A stretch of 64,000 nucleotides of DNA from Allobosea sp. CRIB-10 (GTDB lineage Bacteria; Pseudomonadota; Alphaproteobacteria; Rhizobiales; Beijerinckiaceae), in assembly GCF_900112185.1 (NCBI RefSeq), contig NZ_FOKP01000006.1, positions 167,291 through 231,290 on the forward strand. The letters run 5' to 3'. Position numbers and translations under genes: made by a program. Below the pieces are notes generated by a model, which was not told where the DNA came from, made no database searches, and saw only the letters and a list, made by a program, of their open reading frames with translations. This document shows, piece by piece, positions 40,847 through 49,362 of the stretch (the first letter of the stretch is position 1; each line of letters opens with the position of its first letter).

Positions 40847-42095
40847 CGTTGCCGCGGCTCTGCGCGGCGACGGCGGCCTCCATCACCGCGGCGAGCAGGC
40901 AGATGCGCAGGCTCTCGACCAGGATGCCGCCGCGGATGTCGCTGGGTCCGCCGAGCAGGAAGGCGATGGCGTTGGCGATCACCTGCCAGCTGTCGAGATC
41001 GAGCGGTCCGATCAGGCGCGCCAGGCCGATCCAGAGCCAGGCGGCGGCGAAGCCGATCAGGCGATAGCCAACGACCAGCGCGATCAGCACCGAAAGGCTG
41101 GCGCCGAAGGCGAGGCGGACGCTGTTGACGACCGGGAGATAGCGCGAGCGATAACCGCCGATGAAATGCTCGGCGAAGTCACGAATGGCCTTCGGCGCTG
41201 CCTGCCAGCGCGCCAGGGCTGCCGCGGCGCGCCGGTCGCGGGCCAGCGCAGACGGGTCTTTGGCGTCATAGCCATAGATCGTCGCGGCCATCAGCAACCA
41301 GACCAGTGGCAGCAGCGCATAGAGGAAGAGGCTCTGCAGGCTTGTACTGAAAGGCGGTGCGGCGAGGTCGATCGCCTCCGGCATCGCTGCCTGCACCCTG
41401 CCGACCAGTGAGAACGTCCAGTCGTGGATGAGTCTGAGATAGGGCAGGCCGATCGTCTTGAGCCAGGTCCAGCCCGTGTCCTTCCAGCGCGACAGGGCGT
41501 AGAGGCCGACGAAGATCCAGTTGGCGTCGCAGGCGATGATCAGGAATTGCCAGAAGGGCGAGGGCCGGCGTGTCTGGGCAGCCTTGGCGAGCTTGCGCAC
41601 CAGCCAGGCGAGGCCGATGGCGAGCACGAGCCAGAGCGAGAGCGGCGCGTCGAGAACGTTGACCTTCTCGCCAAGGCCCGCCTCGGCGAGAGCCCTGACC
41701 GAGTAGTCGCGGACGGTATCGCCGAGGAAGCCCCAGGCGGCGTAGTAGGCGAAGAAGGGCACGAGGGCGAGTGCGACGAGGCCGATCACGGCGCGAGCAC
41801 CGACCGGCTGCGGCGCGTCGGCTTGCGGGCTCGCGCCGGCGATCTGCAGGGCCGCGACCGCAGGCAGATAGGGCCGCAGGGCCATGAACATCAGCACGGT
41901 GACGACGAGCTTGGCGAGGACCAATAGCGCGAGCATGGCGAAGCCGGCGAGGCTGTTGAGATAGCCGAGTTTCACTGCCAGCGGCAGCAGGAGCTCATTG
42001 GCGATGGAGCCGAGCGCCGCGAGCAGCAGCAGGAACGGCCAGGCCTGGCGCCAGAGCCGGAGGAAGAGGCGGGCGAGGCCGGCGATCTCTTGCAT
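40794..42095 (-). CDS. Polytopic membrane protein of unknown function
   Basis: A 433-residue protein with eight or more predicted membrane helices (for example PFLLLLAALGSIANELLLP, AMLALLVLAKLVVTVLMFM, ASLSVLIALVVGYRLIGFA). A charged loop (DPSALARDRRAAAALARW) separates the later helices. No transporter motif is recognised. It is convergent with the three membrane-anchored proteins and overlaps the last one by 53 nt. It starts 58 nt after the aapM stop, with a perfect hairpin between them. Whether it works with the anchored proteins is unknown. Confidence 0.75.
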   Translation of the reverse strand: MQEIAGLARLFLRLWRQAWPFLLLLAALGSIANELLLPLAVKLGYLNSLAGFAMLALLVLAKLVVTVLMFMALRPYLPAVAALQIAGASPQADAPQPVGARAVIGLVALALVPFFAYYAAWGFLGDTVRDYSVRALAEAGLGEKVNVLDAPLSLWLVLAIGLAWLVRKLAKAAQTRRPSPFWQFLIIACDANWIFVGLYALSRWKDTGWTWLKTIGLPYLRLIHDWTFSLVGRVQAAMPEAIDLAAPPFSTSLQSLFLYALLPLVWLLMAATIYGYDAKDPSALARDRRAAAALARWQAAPKAIRDFAEHFIGGYRSRYLPVVNSVRLAFGASLSVLIALVVGYRLIGFAAAWLWIGLARLIGPLDLDSWQVIANAIAFLLGGPSDIRGGILVESLRICLLAAVMEAAVAAQSRGNASPEPRSADNAAAQSAG

Positions 42096-42118
42096 GGGCT
42101 GGGTTGTACAGGCTCATG

Positions 42119-42140
42119 CCCGGAGGGTGAACCCTCCGGG
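42119..42140. terminator. Perfect hairpin after aapM
   Basis: A 10-bp perfect stem CCCGGAGGGT / ACCCTCCGGG with a 2-nt loop, just after the aapM stop and before the polytopic protein gene. There is no T-run on the minus strand, so it may act as a weak terminator or an mRNA-stabilising 3' structure. Confidence 0.55.
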
Positions 42141-42153
42141 ACCGATCGCAGCG

Positions 42154-43200
42154 CTATCGCCCGCGCTTTGTCTCCAGGCTCTTGCTCCAGCGCGAGAGCG
42201 CAAAGCAGATCAGCCAGTAGAGGGCGCCGGAGAAGACATAAGCCTCCATGTTCATGCCGACCCAGTTGGGATCGGCGAGGGAGGCCTGGGCGATGCCGAG
42301 CAGGTCGAGGATCGAGACCACCAGCACCAGCGTGGTGTTCTTGACCAGCGCGATGAACTCGTTGGTGATCGCCGGCAGCGAGATGCGCAAAGCCTGCGGC
42401 AGGATGATGAACCAGGTCGCCTTCCAATAGGACAGGCCAAGCGCGGTCGCCGCCTCGCGCTGGCCCTTCGGCAGCGCCTGCAGGCCGCCGCGCACGGCTT
42501 CGGCCATATAGGCGGCGATGCAGAAGCCGAGGCCGATCACGGCGCGCGCCAGCCGGTCGACGCCAATGCCGGCCGGCATGATCAGCGGCAGCAGCAGCGA
42601 GGCCAGGAAGATCACCGCGATGATCGGCACGCCGCGCCAGAACTCGATGAACAGCACCGCTATCAGCTTGACCACCTTGAGCTCGGACTGGCGGCCGAGC
42701 GCGAGCAGGATGCCGAGCGGGATCGCGATCAGGCTGGCATAGATCGAGATGAAGACGGTCAGCATCAGCCCGCCCCATTCGCGCGTCTCGATCGCGCGCA
42801 GGCCGAAGCCGCCGGAGAGCAGCCAGATTCCGAGCGGCGGCAGGATGACGAGCGCGGCGAGGCCGAGGCTCAGCTTCAGCCGCTTCGGCGCGAAGACGAT
42901 CGCTGCGCCGGAGAGCGCGAACAGGATGCCGGCGAGGTTCGGCCGCCAGCGCTCCTCGATCGGATAGAACCCGTACATGAACTGGCCGAAGCGCGCCTTG
43001 ATGAAGACCCAGCAGGCACCGGTGCCGGTGCAGTCATTGCGGGTCTGGCCGCTCCAGGTCGCATCGATCAGGGCCCAGCGGATGATCGGCACGGCGATCC
43101 AGGCGATCAGCGCCGCGAGCAGCAGCGTCACCACGGTGATGGTCGGGGAGCCGAACAGGCGCTCGCGCCAGCTGGTCCGGAGGGCGGAAGCGGCGCTCAT
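42154..43200 (-). CDS. aapM: General L-amino-acid ABC transporter permease AapM
   Basis: A 348-residue inner-membrane permease of the polar amino-acid group. The EAA loop is EAVRGGLQALPKGQREAATA, with LGLSYWKATWFIILPQALRI following, and conserved EFWRGVPIIAVIFLAS is also seen. The periplasmic loop near residue 50-60 has the two cysteines (DCTGTGACW) typical of AapM/BztC proteins. It overlaps aapQ by 4 nt. In known aap operons the ATPase gene aapP follows directly; here it does not. Confidence 0.92.
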   Translation of the reverse strand: MSAASALRTSWRERLFGSPTITVVTLLLAALIAWIAVPIIRWALIDATWSGQTRNDCTGTGACWVFIKARFGQFMYGFYPIEERWRPNLAGILFALSGAAIVFAPKRLKLSLGLAALVILPPLGIWLLSGGFGLRAIETREWGGLMLTVFISIYASLIAIPLGILLALGRQSELKVVKLIAVLFIEFWRGVPIIAVIFLASLLLPLIMPAGIGVDRLARAVIGLGFCIAAYMAEAVRGGLQALPKGQREAATALGLSYWKATWFIILPQALRISLPAITNEFIALVKNTTLVLVVSILDLLGIAQASLADPNWVGMNMEAYVFSGALYWLICFALSRWSKSLETKRGR

Positions 43201-44360
43201 CGGGTCACCAGCGCGATGCGGGCATTGTACCAGTTCATGAAGGCCGAGACGGCGAGGCCGATGACGAGATAGACCGCGAGCGTCATGGCGATGATCTCGA
43301 TCGCCTGGCCGGTGTTGTTGAGCGCCGAGCCCATGAACAGGCTGACCACGTCGGGATAGGCGATCGCCGCGCCGAAGGACGAGTTCTTGAGAACGTTGAG
43401 GTACTGGTTGGTCATCGGCGGCGTCATCACCCGCAGCGCCTGCGGGATTGTGACGAGGCGCAGCGTCTGGCCAGGCTTCAAGCCGAGGGCACTGGACGCC
43501 TCGATCTGGCCATGCGGCACCGACTGGATGCCGCCGCGCACGATCTCGGCGATGAAGCCGGCGGTGTAGGTGACGAGCGCCGCGAGCAGCGCGACGAATT
43601 CAGGGATGACGACGAAGCCGCCGCGATAGTTGAAGCCGCGCAGCACGGGAATGTCCCAGCGCGTCGCCAGCGTCGCCCAGGCGAGCGCGATGGTGGGGAC
43701 GAGCAGCAGCAGGACAAGGCCGACGCGCAGGATCGGTGCGTCCTGGCCCGTCGCTTCCTTGCGGCGCCTGGCCCAGCGCAGGAAGAGCCAGTGCAGCAAG
43801 CAGGAGATCGCGATCGCGATGAAGGCGACTTTGAAGTTCGCGCCGGCATCGGGCAGCGGGATGGTCAGGCCGCGATTGTTGAGGAAGGCGACGCCGAAGA
43901 CCGAGAGGCTCTCGCGTGGCGCCGGCAAAGCGGCGATGACGCCGAAATACCAGAACAGCACGAAGAACAGCAGCGGGATGTTACGGACGAACTCGACATA
44001 GGCGCCGGCGATCGCCTGGACGAGCCAGATCGAGGAGAGCCGGGCGATGCCGATCAGGAAGCCGAGCGCCGTCGACAGCACCAGCGCGATCACCGTGACC
44101 AGCATCGTATTGGCGACGCCGGCCCAGAACAGGCTGAGGATGTTGTCCGACTGGGTGTAGTTGGTCAGGACGAAGGGCACCTCGATGCCGGAGGTGCGCC
44201 AGAGGAAGTCGAAGCCGGAGGCGATGCCGGCCTGGACCATGTTCTGCGAGGCGTTACGGATGAAATAGACCAGCAGCGCCACGAGGCCGATCAGCAGCGC
44301 CGCCTGGTAGAAGACGTCGCGGACGCGCTTGTCGTTGATGAAGGCGAAGGCTTTGCTCAA
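43197..44360 (-). CDS. aapQ: General L-amino-acid ABC transporter permease AapQ
   Basis: A 387-residue permease, partner of AapM. The EAA loop is EIVRGGIQSVPHGQIEASSA with LGLKPGQTLRLVTIPQALRV. VEFVRNIPLLFFVLFWYFGV is the typical HisM-type stretch, and a long periplasmic insert (residues ~150-250) is characteristic of AapQ/BztB. The N-terminal NDKRVRDVFYQAALLIGLVA matches the family start. It is 123 nt downstream of aapJ, separated by a REP-like element. Confidence 0.92.
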   Translation of the reverse strand: MSKAFAFINDKRVRDVFYQAALLIGLVALLVYFIRNASQNMVQAGIASGFDFLWRTSGIEVPFVLTNYTQSDNILSLFWAGVANTMLVTVIALVLSTALGFLIGIARLSSIWLVQAIAGAYVEFVRNIPLLFFVLFWYFGVIAALPAPRESLSVFGVAFLNNRGLTIPLPDAGANFKVAFIAIAISCLLHWLFLRWARRRKEATGQDAPILRVGLVLLLLVPTIALAWATLATRWDIPVLRGFNYRGGFVVIPEFVALLAALVTYTAGFIAEIVRGGIQSVPHGQIEASSALGLKPGQTLRLVTIPQALRVMTPPMTNQYLNVLKNSSFGAAIAYPDVVSLFMGSALNNTGQAIEIIAMTLAVYLVIGLAVSAFMNWYNARIALVTR

Positions 44361-44386
44361 GGGGCGGCCGTCCGGCTTGGGGCGTC

Positions 44387-44473
44387 ATTCTCGGGTGCAG
44401 ACAACGCTGCGACCCGAGAATCTCCTGACACGAAGGCTGGTTTCCGAGATGGTCGGGTCAAGCCCGACCATGA
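44387..44473. repeat. REP-like palindromic element between aapJ and aapQ
   Basis: Two stem structures in tandem: ATTCTCGGGT...ACCCGAGAAT (loop about 14 nt) and ATGGTCGGGTCAAGCCCGACCAT (stem ATGGTCGGG/CCCGACCAT). The second motif is one of the most common intergenic palindromes in Hyphomicrobiales. Placed after the binding-protein gene, it may protect the aapJ message from 3' decay. Confidence 0.7.
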
Positions 44474-44483
44474 CGGGAGCATC

Positions 44484-45512
44484 TCACTGGAACGGCGGGG
44501 TGAAGAGCAGGCCGCCCTTGGTCCAGAGCTGGTTCTGGCCGCGCTCGAGCTTCAGCGGGGAACCCATGCCGACGGTGCGCTCATAGCTCTCGCCATAATT
44601 CCCGACCTGCTTGATCGCCTTGTACATCCAGTCGTCGGGCAGGCCCATCATCGCGCCGAAGCCGCCCTCGGCGCCGAGCAGGCGGCGGACTTCGGTGTTC
44701 TTCGAGTTCGCCTTCATCTCGTCGACGTTCTTGGAGGTGATGCCGAGATTCTCGGCGGCGATGGTGCCGTTCAGCACCCAGCGCACGATCAGCTGCCAGC
44801 GTTCGTCGCCATAGCGGGTGACCGGTCCCTGCGGGTCGTTCGAGATCGGCTTGGTCAGGATGACGTGGTCGTCCGGAACCTTTAGCTTGGCGCGCTGGCC
44901 GGCGAGGGCGCCGACGCCGGCGGTGTAGGCGTCGCAGCGGCCGCTGTCATAGGCGGTGATGGCGTCGTCGTTCTTCTGAAAATTGGTGATGGTGACCTTG
45001 AGGTTGCGCTCGCGGAACCAGTCGGCGGCGTTCTTCTCCTCGGTCGAGCCGGCGGCGACGCAGACCGAGGCGCCGTCGAGCTCCTCGGCCGACTTCACGT
45101 TCGCCTTCTTGCGGACGATGAAGGTCTGGCCCTCGTAGAAGTTGATGCCCTGGAAGTTCAGGCCGAGCGTGGCGTTGCGCGAGAAGGTGATGGTCGAGTT
45201 GCGCGAAAGCACGTCGACCTGTCCCGATTGCAGGATCGGCCAGCGCTGCTGCACCGAGGTCGGCGTGTACTTCACCTTGGTGGCGTCGCCGAGCACGGCG
45301 GCGGCGAGGGCGCGGCAATAATCGACGTCGAGCCCGGTCCATTCGCCCTTGTCGTTGGCGAAGGAGAAACCGGGCAGGCCGAGATGCACGCCGCATTCGA
45401 GATGGCCGCGCGCCTTGATGGCGTCGAGCGTCGGGCTGGGCGCGAGCTGCTGCGCGGAAGCGGCGAGTGTGCCGGCGGCGAGCAGCGCCGCGGCGAAAGT
45501 GATCGTCTTCAT
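44484..45512 (-). CDS. aapJ: General L-amino-acid ABC transporter substrate-binding protein AapJ
   Basis: A 342-residue periplasmic protein. A Sec signal peptide (MKTITFAAALLAAGTLAASA) precedes a family 3 solute-binding fold. It has IKARGHLECGVHLGLPGFSF, GEWTGLDVDYCRALAAAVLG, SRNSTITFSRNATLGLNFQG and the C-terminal QVGNYGESYERTVG typical of AapJ/BztA. It captures a broad range of L-amino acids. It is first in the aapJQM unit and followed by a REP-like element and then aapQ. Confidence 0.95.
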   Translation of the reverse strand: MKTITFAAALLAAGTLAASAQQLAPSPTLDAIKARGHLECGVHLGLPGFSFANDKGEWTGLDVDYCRALAAAVLGDATKVKYTPTSVQQRWPILQSGQVDVLSRNSTITFSRNATLGLNFQGINFYEGQTFIVRKKANVKSAEELDGASVCVAAGSTEEKNAADWFRERNLKVTITNFQKNDDAITAYDSGRCDAYTAGVGALAGQRAKLKVPDDHVILTKPISNDPQGPVTRYGDERWQLIVRWVLNGTIAAENLGITSKNVDEMKANSKNTEVRRLLGAEGGFGAMMGLPDDWMYKAIKQVGNYGESYERTVGMGSPLKLERGQNQLWTKGGLLFTPPFQ

Positions 45513-45638
45513 GTCCGTTCCCCATCCTGTAGCGTCATGACGCCACGTCTGGGCGACTATGCAACAACCGGGCAGGGGAAGGTAAGGGGGCGTTCGCAGT
45601 TTCCTGCCAGTGCCTGACGCAATCGCAGCGCCGGCAAT

Positions 45639-45968
45639 CTACCAGCCGCGCTGAGCCTTGATCGCCCGCTTCTGTATCTCCTTCTGCTGGCGCCAGTAGT
45701 CCTTCTGGGCGTCGAGCTGCATGCGCTGCCAGTCGCGGATGCGGTCCTTGCGCGAGGTCGCGTTGCGATAATCGTTCCAGTCGTAATGATCGTCATGGAC
45801 GTCGTCGTCGCCGAGCGCGTCGAAGAATTTGCGCAGCATCGAACGCGCGGGCTCGATCAGCAGGGTAGGCGTCACCTTCGGGACGGGCATGAAGGCCGGC
45901 GCTGCGGAGGCGTCGGAAGCGGCAGTGAGGGCGATGGCGAGCGACAGGAGAACGGGACGGATCGTCAT
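45639..45968 (-). CDS. Small secreted basic/acidic protein of unknown function
   Basis: A 109-residue protein. A signal peptide (MTIRPVLLSLAIALTAASDA, cleavage near SAA) is followed by a segment with a His/Asp-rich patch (DDDVHDDHYDWNDYRN) and a charged C-terminal helix (KDRIRDWQRMQLDAQKDYWR). The patch could bind metal. The start codon ATG 45968 was chosen at the signal peptide; the frame continues 7 codons upstream. It follows the beta-lactamase-fold gene on the same strand with 17 nt between them. The function is not known. Confidence 0.65.
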   Translation of the reverse strand: MTIRPVLLSLAIALTAASDASAAPAFMPVPKVTPTLLIEPARSMLRKFFDALGDDDVHDDHYDWNDYRNATSRKDRIRDWQRMQLDAQKDYWRQQKEIQKRAIKAQRGW

Positions 45969-45985
45969 GATGCTGCTTCCTCCCG

Positions 45986-47524
45986 TCACTGCGCCGCGCG
46001 CGCGAAGGAATGCGGCAGCTCGGGACTGAGCCAGCGCATCTGCGTGATCTTGCCGGCGGCGTCGGTCTCGAAGCGCAGGCGGACGAACGGCTCTCCGCCG
46101 GACATCTCGGCTGGCGCGACGAAGGCGCCGGTCGGCGCGAGGCGAGCCTGGAACAGGTAGGGATCGTCCTTGTTCGGCTCGAGCAGAAGCTGCGCCTCGG
46201 TCTTCTCCAGCGTCAGGCCGAGCTTGCCGTCCGCGAGGACTATGGTGGCGTCGCCCAGGATCGGTGAGGCGTAGCTGCCGGCGAAGCCGGTGGCGAGCGG
46301 CGAGAGCGGGCCGGGCACGAAGCCGGCCGCTTCAGCTCGCGCCGCCTCGCGGCGTGTTTTCAACGCGGCTGCGCCGAGCGCGATATTGTCGACGACGGGA
46401 TTGCCGAGCACGCGGTCGTAGAACCACATCGCCAGCGAATCCGGCATGCCGCCATTCTCGAGATTGGTCAGGATGACGATGCCGGTCTTGCCGTCGGGCA
46501 GGAAGCCGGCATGGGCGCCGAAGCCGGCGGTGCCGCCATTGTGCCAGATGATCCGGCCGCGCGGCGTCGCGGTCGCGACCCAGCCGACGGCATAGGAGGT
46601 GCGCTCGTTCATGGCGACGCGCGGCGTCCAGGTGACGTCGAGATTGTCCTCGGAGACCAGGACCTTGCCCTCGAACTGGCCGCGGCCGAGCTGCAGGCGC
46701 AGCCACTTCGCCATGTCGGGGATGTTGGAGTTCAGCGCCCCGGCCGGGCCCATCGCATAGGGGAAGGACGGGTGGAAAGGCACCGGAATGGGCTTGTTGG
46801 CGAGGCGGTGGCCCTGTGCATGGTTGGGGGCGGCTGTGATCGCTTCGGCGGTCGCTGTGGTCGCGCCCATGCCAAGCGGGGTGAGCAGGCTCTGCTGCAG
46901 TGAGTCGGTCCAGGACGGCGCGCCATTGACCTTGGCGACGATCTCGCCGCCGACAATGTGCGGGATGTTGAGGTAGCGGAAATCCGAGCGGAACATACCG
47001 AGCTGCGGCGCGACGCGCAGCGAGCGGATCAATGTCTGCTTGTCGTAGCCGAGCATGGTCAGCGCGTCGTTGACGTATGCCGTCAGGCCGGAGCGCTGGG
47101 CGGCGAGGTCGAGCACGCGGAAATCGCGGGTGACCCAGGGATCGGCGAGCTGGAATTCCGGGACATGGTCGATGACGGGATCGTTCCAGCCGAGCCGGCC
47201 GGCATCGACCGCCTGCGCGAGCGTCGTGGCGAGGAAAGCCTTGGTGGTCGAGCCGACCTGGAAGATCGTCTCCGGCGTGACCTGGTCCGGCTTGCCGAGC
47301 TCACGGACGCCGAAGCCCTTGGCGTAGATCAGCTTGTCGTCATGGACGATGCCGATGGCGAGGCCCGGCACCGAGAAGGCCTTCATGCCCTCAGTGACCT
47401 GCTTCTCGAAGTCCGGCAGCAGCGCTTCGATCGAAGCCTGGCTGGGCTGCTGCGCGCTTGTGTCCGAGATGCCGGAGATGGCGGCGAGGCCGACCAGGAG
47501 CGCGGCTCTGATGATGCTCTTCAT
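45986..47524 (-). CDS. Serine hydrolase, beta-lactamase (class C)/esterase fold
   Basis: A 512-residue exported protein with signal peptide (MKSIIRAALLVGLAAISGIS). The beta-lactamase fold has the SxxK motif in VGSTTKAFLAT, a YxN equivalent in FRYLNIPHIVG, and HNGGTAGFGAH in place of KTG. The C-terminal ~110 residues are an additional beta-barrel (DUF3471-like) domain. Such proteins are D-aminopeptidases, esterases or penicillin-binding-protein-like enzymes rather than true beta-lactamases. It is periplasmic. ATG 47524 is the codon before the signal peptide. Confidence 0.88.
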   Translation of the reverse strand: MKSIIRAALLVGLAAISGISDTSAQQPSQASIEALLPDFEKQVTEGMKAFSVPGLAIGIVHDDKLIYAKGFGVRELGKPDQVTPETIFQVGSTTKAFLATTLAQAVDAGRLGWNDPVIDHVPEFQLADPWVTRDFRVLDLAAQRSGLTAYVNDALTMLGYDKQTLIRSLRVAPQLGMFRSDFRYLNIPHIVGGEIVAKVNGAPSWTDSLQQSLLTPLGMGATTATAEAITAAPNHAQGHRLANKPIPVPFHPSFPYAMGPAGALNSNIPDMAKWLRLQLGRGQFEGKVLVSEDNLDVTWTPRVAMNERTSYAVGWVATATPRGRIIWHNGGTAGFGAHAGFLPDGKTGIVILTNLENGGMPDSLAMWFYDRVLGNPVVDNIALGAAALKTRREAARAEAAGFVPGPLSPLATGFAGSYASPILGDATIVLADGKLGLTLEKTEAQLLLEPNKDDPYLFQARLAPTGAFVAPAEMSGGEPFVRLRFETDAAGKITQMRWLSPELPHSFARAAQ

Positions 47525-47743
47525 CCACTGCCCCCTAGGCATCGCAAAGGCCGACCGATCATGCTGCCGAAAGCGGGCAAGCCGGCCGGCGGCGCCAAGA
47601 TCACATGCCATGTTCTGACCTTAGGTAAACGGGATCAGGAGATTGTGACGGGATCGGCGCTCGTTCCGAGAGATCGTTTTGCCGGGCAGAAAGGCGAGCT
47701 TTCCGCCGCCCTCTGGGTGGAAGGGGTTCCGCTCGGGGATCGC

Positions 47744-47810
47744 TCACCCGATCGTTCGCCTCCCAATCCCCGATCCTTCCCCGCAAGAGGGAGGGGAGGG
47801 AACCTGCGAC
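47744..47810. repeat. Palindromic PSPLAGEG-type repeat at the 3' end of trmO
   Basis: The segment TCCTTCCCCGCAAGAGGGAG with its flanking inverted sequence resembles the CTCTCCCGCAAGGGAG-type palindromes frequent in Hyphomicrobiales. On the minus strand it is translated as the last ~20 residues of TrmO (PSPPSCGEGSGIG). A further GC-rich inverted segment lies just beyond (about 47700-47760). Confidence 0.55.
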
Positions 47811-48253
47811 TGGCTGCAGCGATGCGGCTTGATGTCGAGCAGCGGCGTGCCGTCGAGACAATCGAGCCCGCGCACGAGCAAGGTCGCCCCCTCGACGCTC
47901 TCCAGCTTCACCCGGGACAACGCGATCGGGTTCGGCCGCACCGGCGAGCGTAGCGCGAAAGTACCGAGCGTGCCGCCGCCGCGCGGCGTCTGCGTCAGCA
48001 GGTCACGCCTGGCCTCGTGCATCCAATAGAGCAGATCGAGCTCGGCGAAGGCTTCGATGCCTTTGAGCGCGGCATGCCAATACGCGTCGATCTCGACCCG
48101 GCAAAGGGGCCCGTCCTGCCGGCCCTGGCGCGGACAATCGTCACGCGTCGCGAAGGGGGTGCGGATGCGGCCGATGAAGACGAGGCGGGCGTCGGCCCGG
48201 TCGGGCAAAGGCGCTTCGGTCTCGCCTGGCCGGGTCGCTTGCCAATCCATCAT
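47744..48253 (-). CDS. trmO: tRNA (N6-threonylcarbamoyladenosine37-N6)-methyltransferase TrmO
   Basis: A 169-residue protein of the TsaA/YaeB (VirR-like) family, which methylates t6A37 of some tRNAs using SAM. Motifs visible are FIGRIRTPF at the N-terminus, LYWMHEARRDLLTQTPRG, SPVRPNPIALSRVKLE and LDCLDGTPLLDIKPH. The body ends with the canonical DGTPLLDIKP. The last ~20 residues (CSQSQVPSPPSCGEGSGIGR) are encoded by a palindromic repeat and replace the usual short tail. ATG 48253 or 48250 is the start. It lies 17 nt downstream of the modA-like gene. Confidence 0.85.
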   Translation of the reverse strand: MMDWQATRPGETEAPLPDRADARLVFIGRIRTPFATRDDCPRQGRQDGPLCRVEIDAYWHAALKGIEAFAELDLLYWMHEARRDLLTQTPRGGGTLGTFALRSPVRPNPIALSRVKLESVEGATLLVRGLDCLDGTPLLDIKPHRCSQSQVPSPPSCGEGSGIGRRTIG

Positions 48254-48269
48254 TCGATCCGCCCTGCCA

Positions 48270-49085
48270 TCACTCGCGCGGCAGGCCTGGGGCGACGAAG
48301 CCGTGCCTCGCCAGGATGCGCTGCCCGTCGGGCGAGAGGATGAACATGGCGAGCCGATAGGCGTTCGGCGAGGCACCGTTCAGCACCGTCAGCCCGTAAT
48401 CGGCGCCGACCAGCAGGTTCGCCGGCAATCGGACCATGCGGATGCCAGGCTGCTCGCGGGCGATCGGATCGGCATTGGTGCAGTAGCCGAGGAACAGGTC
48501 GGCGGCGCCGGTCGCCAGCAGGTGGCCGGCGGCGTTGCGGCCGGGCGGGGGCGGGGCGCTGTTCGGGCCGCCGACGAGCTGCAGCGCCTTGGCCTCCAGC
48601 GCCGCCCTGGCGCCGGTCTTGAGCGCCTCGGCCTTGGCGAAGATGTGCCAGGCATAGTCGCCGGAAGGATCGGCACGTGGCGTCGAGGTGCCGAGCTTGA
48701 CCTTGGAATCGAGCATGTGGGCGAGCAGCGTGTTGCTGGTCACGTTCAGCCCCGGACGCGCGAAGGCGCAGGTCTCGTTGCGGACGAAGAGCGCGACCGG
48801 GCCGGCCTTGCCGTCCTTCGCCAGCATGGGCGGGTGCTCCATGTTCGCCGAGGCGAAGACCTCTGCCGGCTCGCCCTTGGCGAGAGCCTCGCGAAGCAGG
48901 CCGGAGGGGCGGAAGCTGGTCTTGACCGGGATGCCGGCCGAGGTCTCGAAAGCCTGCGCGACTTCGGTCAGGGCGTTCTTGAGACTGCCGGCGGCATGGA
49001 GCAGGACCGGCTTCTGGACCTGCTGTGCGGATGTGAATGCAGGCCACAGGCTGACCAGGATGACAAGAGCGAGCCTGCGGATCAT
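48270..49085 (-). CDS. ModA-like molybdate-type substrate-binding protein
   Basis: A 271-residue exported protein. A signal peptide (MIRRLALVILVSLWPAFTSA) is followed by the ModA-type AAGSLKNALTEVAQAFE, FRPSGLLREALAKGEPAEVFAS, and DPSGDYAWHIFAKAEAL in the expected anion-site positions. SG(L) and AAGS in ModA proteins hold the oxyanion. There are no modB or modC genes nearby, so the ligand (molybdate, tungstate or another small anion) is uncertain. An ATG 24 nt upstream is an alternative start. It is cotranscribed with trmO. Confidence 0.85.
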   Translation of the reverse strand: MIRRLALVILVSLWPAFTSAQQVQKPVLLHAAGSLKNALTEVAQAFETSAGIPVKTSFRPSGLLREALAKGEPAEVFASANMEHPPMLAKDGKAGPVALFVRNETCAFARPGLNVTSNTLLAHMLDSKVKLGTSTPRADPSGDYAWHIFAKAEALKTGARAALEAKALQLVGGPNSAPPPPGRNAAGHLLATGAADLFLGYCTNADPIAREQPGIRMVRLPANLLVGADYGLTVLNGASPNAYRLAMFILSPDGQRILARHGFVAPGLPRE

Positions 49086-49362
49086 GTCATGCCCCGGTTT
49101 GCCCGGCATCAGCGAAGACAGGCTGCGGGCGGTCAATCTCGTCGCCAGGGCGCCGCATGCGGCGTCCAGCGAGGTTGCTCGATCCGGACCGTACCGGTTG
49201 AACGGGCGCTTGTCGCCCTCCGACAGGACACGCCGGACGGCGTCATTCATTCCTACGAAACAAGCTTGCAAATTGGGCCGTCGATTGCAGCGCCTCTTGC
49301 GCTGGCGGAGGTTTATTCTTTCAACCGGCTGCCAAGGCGGCTGAGCAGGCAAGGACCCTCCC

